From the NCBI GenBank assembly GCA_038062745.1, contig JBBTWO010000071.1:1-7358 (forward strand): a stretch of DNA of 7,358 bases. The letters are read 5' to 3'. This document shows positions 1 through 5,977 of the stretch, piece after piece. Every line of letters starts with the position of its first letter. Position 1 is the first letter of the stretch. A model generated the notes under the pieces. The model did not search any database and was not told where the DNA came from. It was given only the letters and a program-made list of their open reading frames with translations. The position numbers and the translations under genes were made by a program. The DNA comes from JBBTWO01 sp038062745 (lineage in GTDB: Bacteria > Patescibacteriota > Microgenomatia > UBA8517).

Positions 1-23
1 CAACCATTTCTGCCATATGGGTA

Positions 24-803
24 TTATATAATGATTACTGAAGTTTTACTTGGTTGTTTTTGTTGTAACTCCCAAAGTTTTGCATATGATACAAATTTTG
101 AATATACCTGATACATTGCGTAAATAATTCCTTTTGATCCGTCCAAAAAGGCCATTTCAACAATCATTCTTTTCCAAAACTCACGTGTCATAGCTGATAA
201 AAATCTAACAATATTCATTGGTGGATGATGCGCCTCAATCATTAACCTTGCTTCAAAGTCACTCCACCTGTTTGTTTTATCCATCATTTGCGACAAAGTC
301 ATTTTCTTCAAGTGCACCATTGGATTTTTAATGTGTTTCAATTCTCCTTCATATATCGGTTCTTCATGTAAATCCCCCACCCATTTTTTCAATTTTGATT
401 TTCTATATAACCTTTTTTGATAATCCGGATATTGGCTAGAGTGTTTGAATTCTTGGTCAAATATGAAATTTCTTCGAGGGATTGCATACACTCCAACACT
501 ATCATCCAAGTTTTTAACCAACTCTAAAATTTCTTTTTTAAGAAGTGGGGTTACTCGCTCATCTGCATCCAAATACAGCAGCCAATCTCCTTTTGCCTCC
601 ATCAACCCCCGGTTTCTCCAGGAAGAATAACTAATAGGTCCGGTATATTTCACAATCTTTGCTTTGTATCTAGCTGCAATTGCATTTGTTTTATCAGTGT
701 TTCCTGTATCAATAACAATTAATTCATCAGCAAATTTAGCAGACTCCAGAGCATCCCTGATCCATTTTTCTTCATTTTTAGCAATAATTACTACTGACAA
801 CAT
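24..803 (-). CDS. GT2 glycosyltransferase, WaaE/LgtF-like
   Basis: This is a cytoplasmic family 2 (GT-A fold) glycosyltransferase of 259 residues, probably adding one sugar from a nucleotide-sugar to a lipid-linked glycan. Visible in sequence: an N-terminal SVVIIAKNEE strand-loop, DTGNTD at about 32-37 (the usual DSGSTD nucleotide-binding loop), LDADER at 78-83 (the metal-binding DxD region), PDYQKRLYRK from about 126, and W-x4-HE at about 141-147. This pattern and the length match the WaaE/LgtF-type subgroup. The C-terminal third is helical and amphipathic and ends near YAKLWEL, a feature shared with the gap-broken GT2 of the same operon. I chose the ATG at 803 because its A is also the last base of the upstream stop codon (TAATG), which implies translational coupling, and because the conserved fold begins directly after it. 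A TTG at 812 would add three residues. Donor and acceptor sugars cannot be read from sequence. Confidence 0.9.
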   Translation of the reverse strand: MLSVVIIAKNEEKWIRDALESAKFADELIVIDTGNTDKTNAIAARYKAKIVKYTGPISYSSWRNRGLMEAKGDWLLYLDADERVTPLLKKEILELVKNLDDSVGVYAIPRRNFIFDQEFKHSSQYPDYQKRLYRKSKLKKWVGDLHEEPIYEGELKHIKNPMVHLKKMTLSQMMDKTNRWSDFEARLMIEAHHPPMNIVRFLSAMTREFWKRMIVEMAFLDGSKGIIYAMYQVYSKFVSYAKLWELQQKQPSKTSVIII

Positions 804-1720
804 TATTTCCAACTACCCTTTCCAAACCTACCTAAGTAAAAATCTTTAATTCCTTGCTTCTGGTATTTTCTCCCAGAAATCAACAATCTAACACTTTCTC
901 TAAGTAGTGCTATTTTAGTACGAAAACTGGCATATTTCATGCCAAACAACATCCTATTTCTGGTTGTGAAATAATCGTTCAAATTACTTCCAATTCCTGA
1001 ACTCTGGGCAACTTTGTGCCAAATAACCCCTGATGGATCATAAACAATCTTTTTACCTGCTAGTTTTAGTCTTTGGGACAAATCTGTATCTTCATAATAC
1101 ATAAAGTATTTTTCATTAAATAAGCCAACTTCCTTTAAAGCTGTAGTCTTAAGGAATAAACACGCACCTGTTGCAAAATCAGTTTCCACTGAAGAATTAA
1201 ATTGACCTTCGTCAACCTCATCCACTCCCCGTGCGGTGCCGTAAACATTGTTCCAATCAATTTCTCCACCTGCATACCAAATGACTTTTCCCAAATCTGA
1301 TTGTTTGTATTTGTCTTTGAATTCGAATCCTTTGGCAAAATAAATCTTTGGAGCAGCAGCAACCACTACATTGTTGCTTTCCATGTTTGAAATTACACTT
1401 GTAATTAATTCTTCATGAACAATAGTGTCATTGTTTAGAACAACTAGATAATCAGCACCTTCTTTAATTGCTTTTTCCATACCGCGGTTATTTCCAGCTG
1501 CAAATCCTAAATTGGCACCATTCAATAGGTAGTCTGGGTTTATATTTTTGAAGCTTAATTTTTTCAATTTGGCAATTGAGTCATCAGCTGAACCATTATC
1601 AACAATTAAAACATTCACTTGTATGTTGTCTTTCAGTTTCAACTTATCAAGTGACTCTAAACACTCTTTAGTATCATCAAATCTATTCCAATTAAGAATA
1701 ATTATGGAGACTTTTATCAT
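803..1720 (-). CDS. GT2 glycosyltransferase, WbbL/rhamnosyltransferase-like
   Basis: This is a 305-residue family 2 glycosyltransferase of the type often annotated as WbbL-like or rhamnosyltransferase. It is complete by the family's usual length of about 300. Motifs in order: VSIIILNWN at 4-12, DNGSADDS at 41-48 (nucleotide binding), NLGFAAGNNRG at 70-80, LNNDT at 95-99 (the DxD-equivalent), TGACLFLK at 184-191, YYEDTDLSQR at 208-217 (the acidic ED motif expected to hold the catalytic base) and IWHK at 233-236. The tail has a DFYLGRFGKG stretch (about 293-302), commonly seen at the end of this group. Its ATG overlaps the stop of the preceding GT2 by 4 nt (ATGA), and its own stop overlaps the next start, so it sits mid-operon. 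The N-terminal motifs fix the start. It probably acts on the inner membrane face on a polyprenyl-linked acceptor. Rhamnose as donor is only the common annotation of the group, not shown here. Confidence 0.92.
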   Translation of the reverse strand: MIKVSIIILNWNRFDDTKECLESLDKLKLKDNIQVNVLIVDNGSADDSIAKLKKLSFKNINPDYLLNGANLGFAAGNNRGMEKAIKEGADYLVVLNNDTIVHEELITSVISNMESNNVVVAAAPKIYFAKGFEFKDKYKQSDLGKVIWYAGGEIDWNNVYGTARGVDEVDEGQFNSSVETDFATGACLFLKTTALKEVGLFNEKYFMYYEDTDLSQRLKLAGKKIVYDPSGVIWHKVAQSSGIGSNLNDYFTTRNRMLFGMKYASFRTKIALLRESVRLLISGRKYQKQGIKDFYLGRFGKGSWK

Positions 1721-2391
1721 ACTTTGAATTTTCTCTTTAATCTCTGAAGAATTCCCCCACCACTATTAACCAGAGCATCTGCTTGCCAGTAGTTAATGTC
1801 TTTACCTACTGCCTTCATCTCCCCAATGACGTTTTTAACATTTAGCGATTTCTGGTCAAATTTACTAAGTTCCCAAACTTTCAAATAGAGAACAAGTTCC
1901 GAAACTGTTTGAAGCAAAGCAATCGCCAAGCCATGCAACCCATCTTTATATCCCTGCCCCGCAAAAAATCTGCTGAGAAACTCCCCAGTTGGTTTTTTGA
2001 TTAAATCTGTCCAATCAAATTCATAACCATCTTGTCTCTTCTTGGCAGCTTGGACTTGAGTGTATCTAGTCATTCTGCCAATATATTGATCAAGTGAAGA
2101 ATAATGATGGTGGACAATTGCCAAATCTTCCTTAACATCGACATCCAAGGCTCTCCCTGTGGTAATTGGAACAGAATGAATTTCATTACTCCAATTAACA
2201 TGATCCTTTTTAAAGAATCTAATATTATAATCTGGCCACCAGCGAGANNNNNNNNNNNNNNNNNNNNNNNNNNNNNNNNNNNNNNNNNNNNNNNNNNNNN
2301 NNNNNNNNNNNNNNNNNNNNNNNNNNNNNNNNNNNNNNNNNNNNNNNACCTCTTCTTTAACCACATTTATAACTACAGAAATACTTGCCAT
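1717..2391 (-). CDS. GT2 glycosyltransferase interrupted by assembly gap
   Basis: This appears to be a third family 2 glycosyltransferase. Only the two ends can be read. The first 14 residues give the GT2 opening strand (ISVVINVVKEE). After the N run come a WWPDYNIRFFKK segment and an IHSVP segment, matching the PDYQKRLYRK and LHEEP segments of the terminal GT2 gene. The DSGSTD-like loop and DxD motif that should lie between are inside the gap. The C-terminus shares a DG-x-x-G helix and YLKVWEL with that other gene, then ends in a glycine run and a basic tail (ILQRLKRKFKV) that could contact the membrane. The ATG at 2391 has a purine-rich GAGAG just upstream and lies 6 nt after the stop of the GT-C-like gene. 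The two ends are in frame across the 100-N placeholder, but that is not evidence of true length. They are assumed, not proven, to be one gene. Confidence 0.78.
   Translation of the reverse strand: MASISVVINVVKEEXXXXXXXXXXXXXXXXXXXXXXXXXXXXXXXXXXSRWWPDYNIRFFKKDHVNWSNEIHSVPITTGRALDVDVKEDLAIVHHHYSSLDQYIGRMTRYTQVQAAKKRQDGYEFDWTDLIKKPTGEFLSRFFAGQGYKDGLHGLAIALLQTVSELVLYLKVWELSKFDQKSLNVKNVIGEMKAVGKDINYWQADALVNSGGGILQRLKRKFKV
2248..2347. other. Assembly gap, 100 N
   Basis: Exactly 100 consecutive N are present, the conventional placeholder for a scaffold join of unknown length. It falls in the catalytic half of a GT2 gene. Using the WaaE/LgtF-like gene at 24-803 as a ruler, about 108 residues are missing between the opening strand and the PDY segment, so the real gap is probably nearer 325 bp than 100 bp. 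Confidence 0.98.
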
Positions 2392-2397
2392 ACTCTC

Positions 2398-4164
2398 TTA
2401 TTGTACCTCAAAAACAGCCGCTTCTGAATTCTCAAAGACTTTTTTGATTCCAGCCTCCTGAAGACTAAATCTTAACATTTCTCCAGGATTTGGACTAAGG
2501 GATTTAACCAAGTATAGGTATTTAACATTATTGTCTTTAATAAACTGTTTAGCCAAATCTTTGTCTGTATTCTTGAAAAAATCTTCAACTTTAAGTCTTC
2601 TTTGTCGCCAATCAAACCCCATGATGTTCAAATTAACCTCATCTTCTAAATAGACTGGCTTGTTGGCAAACGCTGATACATAAGCAGTTGATTCGTAATT
2701 ATACAGGGGTCTTGGGGGATTACTGATAGCTTCTTTGGCTTTGGCAGCATCATATAAATAAGTTAAAACAACACCCTGTTCTTGGTTATTTAAAAATTTC
2801 AATGCTTCAAGTTCTGGATTAGATATTTTTGCCGGAGGACGGGAAGGCAAATAATCATTTTTCAAAGTAACAATTGTTGTTGGAATTGTAAAAATAATAA
2901 TTATCACCGAAAGTAAAACTTTTACATTTTTACTTTTATCTTTCAATAAGTCACTTACTCCAACTCCCCCAAGAATAGATGTAAAAAACAGGGAATAATA
3001 AAGGAATTGAATCGTATTCCAAGGTGTTCCCTGTTGCAGGAAAAATGTTGGCGCTGCAATTCCAGCAATTATTATTGCCACTAAAAACAAAGCAATATAA
3101 TCATTGTTTTTAAGCGATTGTAAACCTTGCTTTAGTTTCCAAAACTTTGCAAGCAATCTGGTTCCGAAGTTACCAACAATAAAAACAATAAAAGCCACAG
3201 AATATGACAGTAAAAACTTTGGATACATATTTCCTGACTTATAAGCAAGCATAGCTTCATAGTATCTATTCCAACCAATTCTGTCTGATAAGCCCATCAT
3301 TGTTTCCAAAAACCAAAATGGAGCAAAGACAATTAAATTTCCAGAGTTACTGTTTAAAGGCACAAAAAGAAGGATTGAGATAATAAGTGATCCACTAAAA
3401 ACAAATAAATAATCCATTCTTTTTTGTCTAATAAATTGCCAAATACCAATTATCAAGAGTCCTCCCAAGCAAAGAAGTCCTGCATATGCCTTTATTTGGA
3501 TAAGTACTCCAAAAATAACAACTAATGAAATAAAATTTACCACTGATAGTTTTTGCTTATTTTTAACTAAAATAATTAAACCTAAAAGCATAACTATTAG
3601 ACTTAAGGCAAAGGGAGGATTAATTAAAGTTGAGACACTTTGTTGGGACCAAAACAGAGATTCTCCACCCAATTGTTTGTCTCGAAATAAAGTAACTAAC
3701 CAGCCAAAACTTCCAGCGAAATAAACAAAAAACACTGACCACAGAGCAGCAGCTTTGGAATTTTTCCAAGCTTTAACAAAAATATAAGTCAGCACACCTA
3801 TTAAAAAGGCAAAAATGACAGGCAATACTTGAAAATACAAACTACTTACTGAAATATTTGTTGCCTTGTGAAGTCCTGCCAATAAAAGGTCAAAACCGAG
3901 GTGATAATTTTTCAATGTTTCACCAGCAAATGTGGGCATTTCCAACGATCCTCTTGCCAGTGAGTTAGCAAGTGCAATATGCCAAATTCCATCATGACCA
4001 TTTGCTCCCCAAAATCCAATACCATTAAGTCCATGATCACTCAATGGTCCTATGAACCAACCACTTTTTATCATGGTAAGTGACCAAGACAAAGTTCCGA
4101 AGAACAAAAGCGTGATTAATATAAAATCATTTTCTAAAAGTAGCCGATAGAGCTTTTTTAACAT
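2398..4164 (-). CDS. Polytopic membrane protein, GT-C-like glycosyltransferase
   Basis: This is a membrane protein of 588 residues with about 10-11 predicted transmembrane helices and a soluble C-terminal region of roughly 150 residues. The first helix (about 14-30) is followed by an outer loop containing NGHDGIWH (55-62) and a YHLGFDLL segment (87-94). An acidic residue in the first outer loop after helix 1 is the hallmark of GT-C glycosyltransferases that use polyprenyl-phosphate sugars, so D58 is the candidate catalytic or metal-binding residue. A GTPWNTIQF segment (about 379-387) precedes a late helix. The C-terminal part includes LEALKFL and a PVYLEDE stretch, as in soluble tails of other GT-C-like proteins. 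I recognise no named family, so the function is inferred from topology and context. I chose the ATG at 4164, though a TTG at 4170 is possible. There is no clear Shine-Dalgarno, and the start lies 38 nt inside the flippase gene, suggesting coupled translation. It could instead be a polymerase-like or lipid-handling membrane protein. Confidence 0.78.
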   Translation of the reverse strand: MLKKLYRLLLENDFILITLLFFGTLSWSLTMIKSGWFIGPLSDHGLNGIGFWGANGHDGIWHIALANSLARGSLEMPTFAGETLKNYHLGFDLLLAGLHKATNISVSSLYFQVLPVIFAFLIGVLTYIFVKAWKNSKAAALWSVFFVYFAGSFGWLVTLFRDKQLGGESLFWSQQSVSTLINPPFALSLIVMLLGLIILVKNKQKLSVVNFISLVVIFGVLIQIKAYAGLLCLGGLLIIGIWQFIRQKRMDYLFVFSGSLIISILLFVPLNSNSGNLIVFAPFWFLETMMGLSDRIGWNRYYEAMLAYKSGNMYPKFLLSYSVAFIVFIVGNFGTRLLAKFWKLKQGLQSLKNNDYIALFLVAIIIAGIAAPTFFLQQGTPWNTIQFLYYSLFFTSILGGVGVSDLLKDKSKNVKVLLSVIIIIFTIPTTIVTLKNDYLPSRPPAKISNPELEALKFLNNQEQGVVLTYLYDAAKAKEAISNPPRPLYNYESTAYVSAFANKPVYLEDEVNLNIMGFDWRQRRLKVEDFFKNTDKDLAKQFIKDNNVKYLYLVKSLSPNPGEMLRFSLQEAGIKKVFENSEAAVFEVQ

Positions 4165-5617
4165 CGTCAAGTAAAGTAATACCTATGGTTGCAAACACTA
4201 ACACTGAATATGAAACTGCACCAACCAATAAAAGTATCCACAAAGAATATAATTCAATTGGCAGGAGCCCCCTTAATACAAAAAGAATTACTCCCATGAG
4301 AGCTGCCGAAATTCCTGTTTTTCCAACCCCCTCCCAAAGTGAAAAGTGAAAGTGTTTCTGGGCAACAATGATAGCAACGACCGAACTTACACCCACCAAG
4401 GCATAGGCAACAGAGGCTCCAATAACGCCAAACTTAATTGCCAACACAGGTACCAAGACAAAAGTTAAAACTGTCCACATAATTGTTAGCTTAAAAGATG
4501 TTTTAATCCTGCCAGTTGCATCCAGTGCATTTGTTAATTGAGTGGTGAAAGATCCAAAAACAGTATCGATTGATATTATCGCCAAAGGAATAAGGGCGGG
4601 AATCCATTGATTGTATTTTGGCACTACTCGCACCAACAATGGTGAAATCACCACTAAACCAACAATTGCTGGGAATGCCAAGAAAGTAATGAAAAATATT
4701 GATCTAGTGATTGTTCGCTTTAGGTGATCCTTATCGTCCTGCATTCTGGCAAAGGCTGGAAAAGTTACTTTAGTAACATTATCCATAAAAAATCTTAGTG
4801 GTAATTGGGACCATCTTCTGGCCATTCCTAGGTATCCTAATCCTAAAGGACCTAAAATGCTGCCCAATAAAATTGTCATACCATCGTCTTTTAAAACTGA
4901 AACAAAGGTTTTCAATTGATATGGAACCCCAAAACGAAGTAAGTCTTTTAGTGATGCTACCGACAGGGAAAACCCTGGCTTCCAGGGAGACAAAGCATAC
5001 ATGGTTATTAGTCCTATAACACCTCTAATTAGAACTGCATATGTAAAGCTCATAATACCAAAGCCATTCCAGGCAAAGAAAACCAGTGAAAGATTATAAA
5101 AGAGGTTTTCTAGAATTTGAGGTAAAACAAATTTACCAAATTGTAATTTTCGCTCAAGAAGAATTGAGGGAATACTTTTGAGAGAAGACATGAAAAAAGA
5201 AATTCCTAAGGCATACAGCAAATATATGCCTTCTTGGGTCAGGGAATACTTGGTTCTTAGAAAGGGAGTAGCAACAAATAGAACTACCAACAGGAAAATA
5301 ACCAATATTTGTTGAACTGTAAAAGTTGTTTTTAAGTCAGTCTCATTTGGAGTATCTCGTTTTTGAATAAGAGCTGCAGCCAAACCAATATCAGAAAAAT
5401 AAACTAAGAAATTTACAACCGCAGAAACTATCCAAAACACACCAAACTGTTCAGGAGATAAAAATGCCCACAGAAATGCTTGAGCAATCAATGAAACAAC
5501 GTTTAAAACTAATGTTCTGCCTGTTAGTGCCAAAACACCCTTAATAGATCTTTTCTTGACAGTTTCCAAGTTTAATTCTGCTGTCTCATCAATATGTTCT
5601 CCTACAGTTTCAGTCAC
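4127..5617 (-). CDS. Wzx-type oligosaccharide flippase (MOP superfamily)
   Basis: This is a polysaccharide-biosynthesis flippase of the MATE/MOP superfamily (Polysacc_synt type), expected to move polyprenyl-diphosphate-linked oligosaccharides from the inner to the outer membrane face. It has the family size (496 residues from the start chosen) and 12-14 hydrophobic helices. The conserved opening KKRSIKGVLALTGRT precedes helix 1, then LSPEQFGVFWIVSAVVNF and a SDIGLAAALIQKR loop, all typical of the family. A central FGVPYQLKTF segment and LGYLGMARRWSQLP follow. The open frame extends to a TTG at 5692, but a TGnTATAAT promoter element lies inside that extension at 5661-5669, so translation probably begins downstream. 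I chose the GTG at 5617. A TTG at 5623, an ATG at 5674 or a start nearer the conserved opening are alternatives, and none has an ideal ribosome-binding site. It is the first gene of the five-gene minus-strand operon. Confidence 0.88.
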   Translation of the reverse strand: MTETVGEHIDETAELNLETVKKRSIKGVLALTGRTLVLNVVSLIAQAFLWAFLSPEQFGVFWIVSAVVNFLVYFSDIGLAAALIQKRDTPNETDLKTTFTVQQILVIFLLVVLFVATPFLRTKYSLTQEGIYLLYALGISFFMSSLKSIPSILLERKLQFGKFVLPQILENLFYNLSLVFFAWNGFGIMSFTYAVLIRGVIGLITMYALSPWKPGFSLSVASLKDLLRFGVPYQLKTFVSVLKDDGMTILLGSILGPLGLGYLGMARRWSQLPLRFFMDNVTKVTFPAFARMQDDKDHLKRTITRSIFFITFLAFPAIVGLVVISPLLVRVVPKYNQWIPALIPLAIISIDTVFGSFTTQLTNALDATGRIKTSFKLTIMWTVLTFVLVPVLAIKFGVIGASVAYALVGVSSVVAIIVAQKHFHFSLWEGVGKTGISAALMGVILFVLRGLLPIELYSLWILLLVGAVSYSVLVFATIGITLLDDVKKALSATFRK

Positions 5618-5643
5618 ACCCAAATTGTAACATTTTCGGAAAA

Positions 5644-5679
5644 AGAGTATACTTGCCCTTATTATAGCAATCATACTCT
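5644..5679. repeat. Inverted repeat flanking the flippase -10 element
   Basis: AGAGTAT at 5644-5650 and its exact reverse complement ATACTCT at 5673-5679 bracket a 22-bp interval that contains the minus-strand TATAAT. The arm centres are 29 bp apart. It could be a split operator or chance, since seven-base arms are weak in AT-rich DNA. Confidence 0.3.
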
Positions 5680-5689
5680 GATTTGCATC
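5661..5689 (-). promoter_or_regulatory. Extended -10 promoter for the flippase operon
   Basis: On the minus strand a perfect TGC-TATAAT (5669-5661) forms an extended -10 element. The -35 position at 17-bp spacing reads GATGCA, a poor match, which an extended -10 can tolerate. Transcription would begin near 5654 and lead into the flippase gene. This is a pattern match, with no experimental support. Confidence 0.45.
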
Positions 5690-5694
5690 CAAAT
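5681..5694. promoter_or_regulatory. Dyad ATTTG-N4-CAAAT, site 1
   Basis: This is an inverted repeat with exact 5-bp arms (ATTTG, CAAAT) and a 4-bp centre CATC. It overlaps the -35 position of the minus-strand flippase promoter. The same arms and spacing recur 44 bp away at site 2, so a dimeric DNA-binding regulator is plausible. Confidence 0.4.
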
Positions 5695-5695
5695 A

Positions 5696-5723
5696 TTGAA
5701 TGATTGATATATACTGCTATATG
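5696..5723 (+). promoter_or_regulatory. Promoter candidate for the small divergent gene
   Basis: TTGAAT at 5696-5701 is separated by 16 bp from TATATG at 5718-5723, which carries an upstream TGC (5715-5717) as in an extended -10. The -10 is imperfect because it lacks the final T. Transcription would begin around 5730, giving a short leader before the ATG at 5756. A TATACT at 5710-5715 is an alternative -10 but has no -35 at suitable spacing. Confidence 0.38.
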
Positions 5724-5741
5724 AATTTGTACACAAATTCA
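5722..5741. promoter_or_regulatory. Palindromic operator candidate, site 2
   Basis: TGAATTTGT and ACAAATTCA are perfect 9-bp inverted arms around a 2-bp AC centre, and they contain the ATTTG-N4-CAAAT form at 5725-5738. The site covers the expected transcription start of the small plus-strand gene, between its -10 and ribosome-binding site, where a bound protein would repress. It has no T run after it, so it is not a terminator. Confidence 0.5.
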
Positions 5742-5745
5742 AATT

Positions 5746-5752
5746 AAAGGAG
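5746..5752 (+). promoter_or_regulatory. Ribosome-binding site of the small gene
   Basis: AAAGGAG is a strong Shine-Dalgarno match ending 3 nt before the ATG at 5756. It is the best ribosome-binding site in the window and is the main argument that the short reading frame is a real gene. The spacing is shorter than usual. Confidence 0.6.
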
Positions 5753-5755
5753 TAT

Positions 5756-5977
5756 ATGACCATCCCAGACAGGCGAGCCGAGATAATTGAAGAAATGAAT
5801 CAGACAATAGAAGCTGGTGACATTGAATATAGCCAGCTATATACAGGAGTTGAGACTATTGTTAGAGAGGTAATCAATATATTTAAAATGTCCGAGTCAG
5901 AAACCAGAAGGATGAAACGAATAGAAGAACTAACAAAGGAAGCTTGGAAACTTACAGACGGGCCACAAACTCAATAG
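5756..5977 (+). CDS. Small charged helical protein, unknown function
   Basis: This is a 73-residue protein that I do not recognise. It has no signal peptide, no transmembrane segment and no cysteine, so it is probably cytoplasmic and soluble. It is rich in charge (about 15 acidic and 10 basic residues), with a helix-favouring first part (residues 5-20), a short break near GDIEYSQLYTG (21-31), a hydrophobic VETIVREVINIF helix (32-43) and a charged SESETRRMKRIEELTKEAWKL helix (46-66). This looks like a small helical bundle or coiled-coil partner. It does not show a convincing helix-turn-helix. It is the only plus-strand gene. It has a strong ribosome-binding site, a promoter candidate and a palindrome in front, and diverges from the flippase operon. 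Its last 26 nt overlap the 3' end of the GT-C-like gene on the other strand. Context suggests a role in controlling or assisting the glycan genes, but this is a guess. Confidence 0.68.
   Translation: MTIPDRRAEIIEEMNQTIEAGDIEYSQLYTGVETIVREVINIFKMSESETRRMKRIEELTKEAWKLTDGPQTQ

Noticed and set aside
1..30. TATAAT-like sequence on the minus strand (28-23) and an ATG at 16 opening a short frame after the last GT2 gene
   Set aside because: No matching -35 and no clear ribosome-binding site are present, and only five codons lie in the window. A further operon gene is likely but cannot be supported.
445..849. Two 61-codon plus-strand frames opposite the terminal GT2 gene
   Set aside because: They are antisense shadows of a well-supported glycosyltransferase, with no ribosome-binding site or recognisable product.
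2070..2427. Reading frames crossing the N run in other frames and on the plus strand
   Set aside because: They are open only because N cannot form stops. Their translations lack family motifs, while the minus-strand GT2 frame carries recognisable GT2 segments on both sides.
4798..5019. 73-codon plus-strand frame inside the flippase gene
   Set aside because: It is fully antisense to conserved flippase sequence and has no upstream signals.
5722..5741. The palindrome as a rho-independent terminator
   Set aside because: The arms are AT-rich, the centre is only 2 bp and no T run follows on either strand. Its position before a ribosome-binding site fits an operator better.
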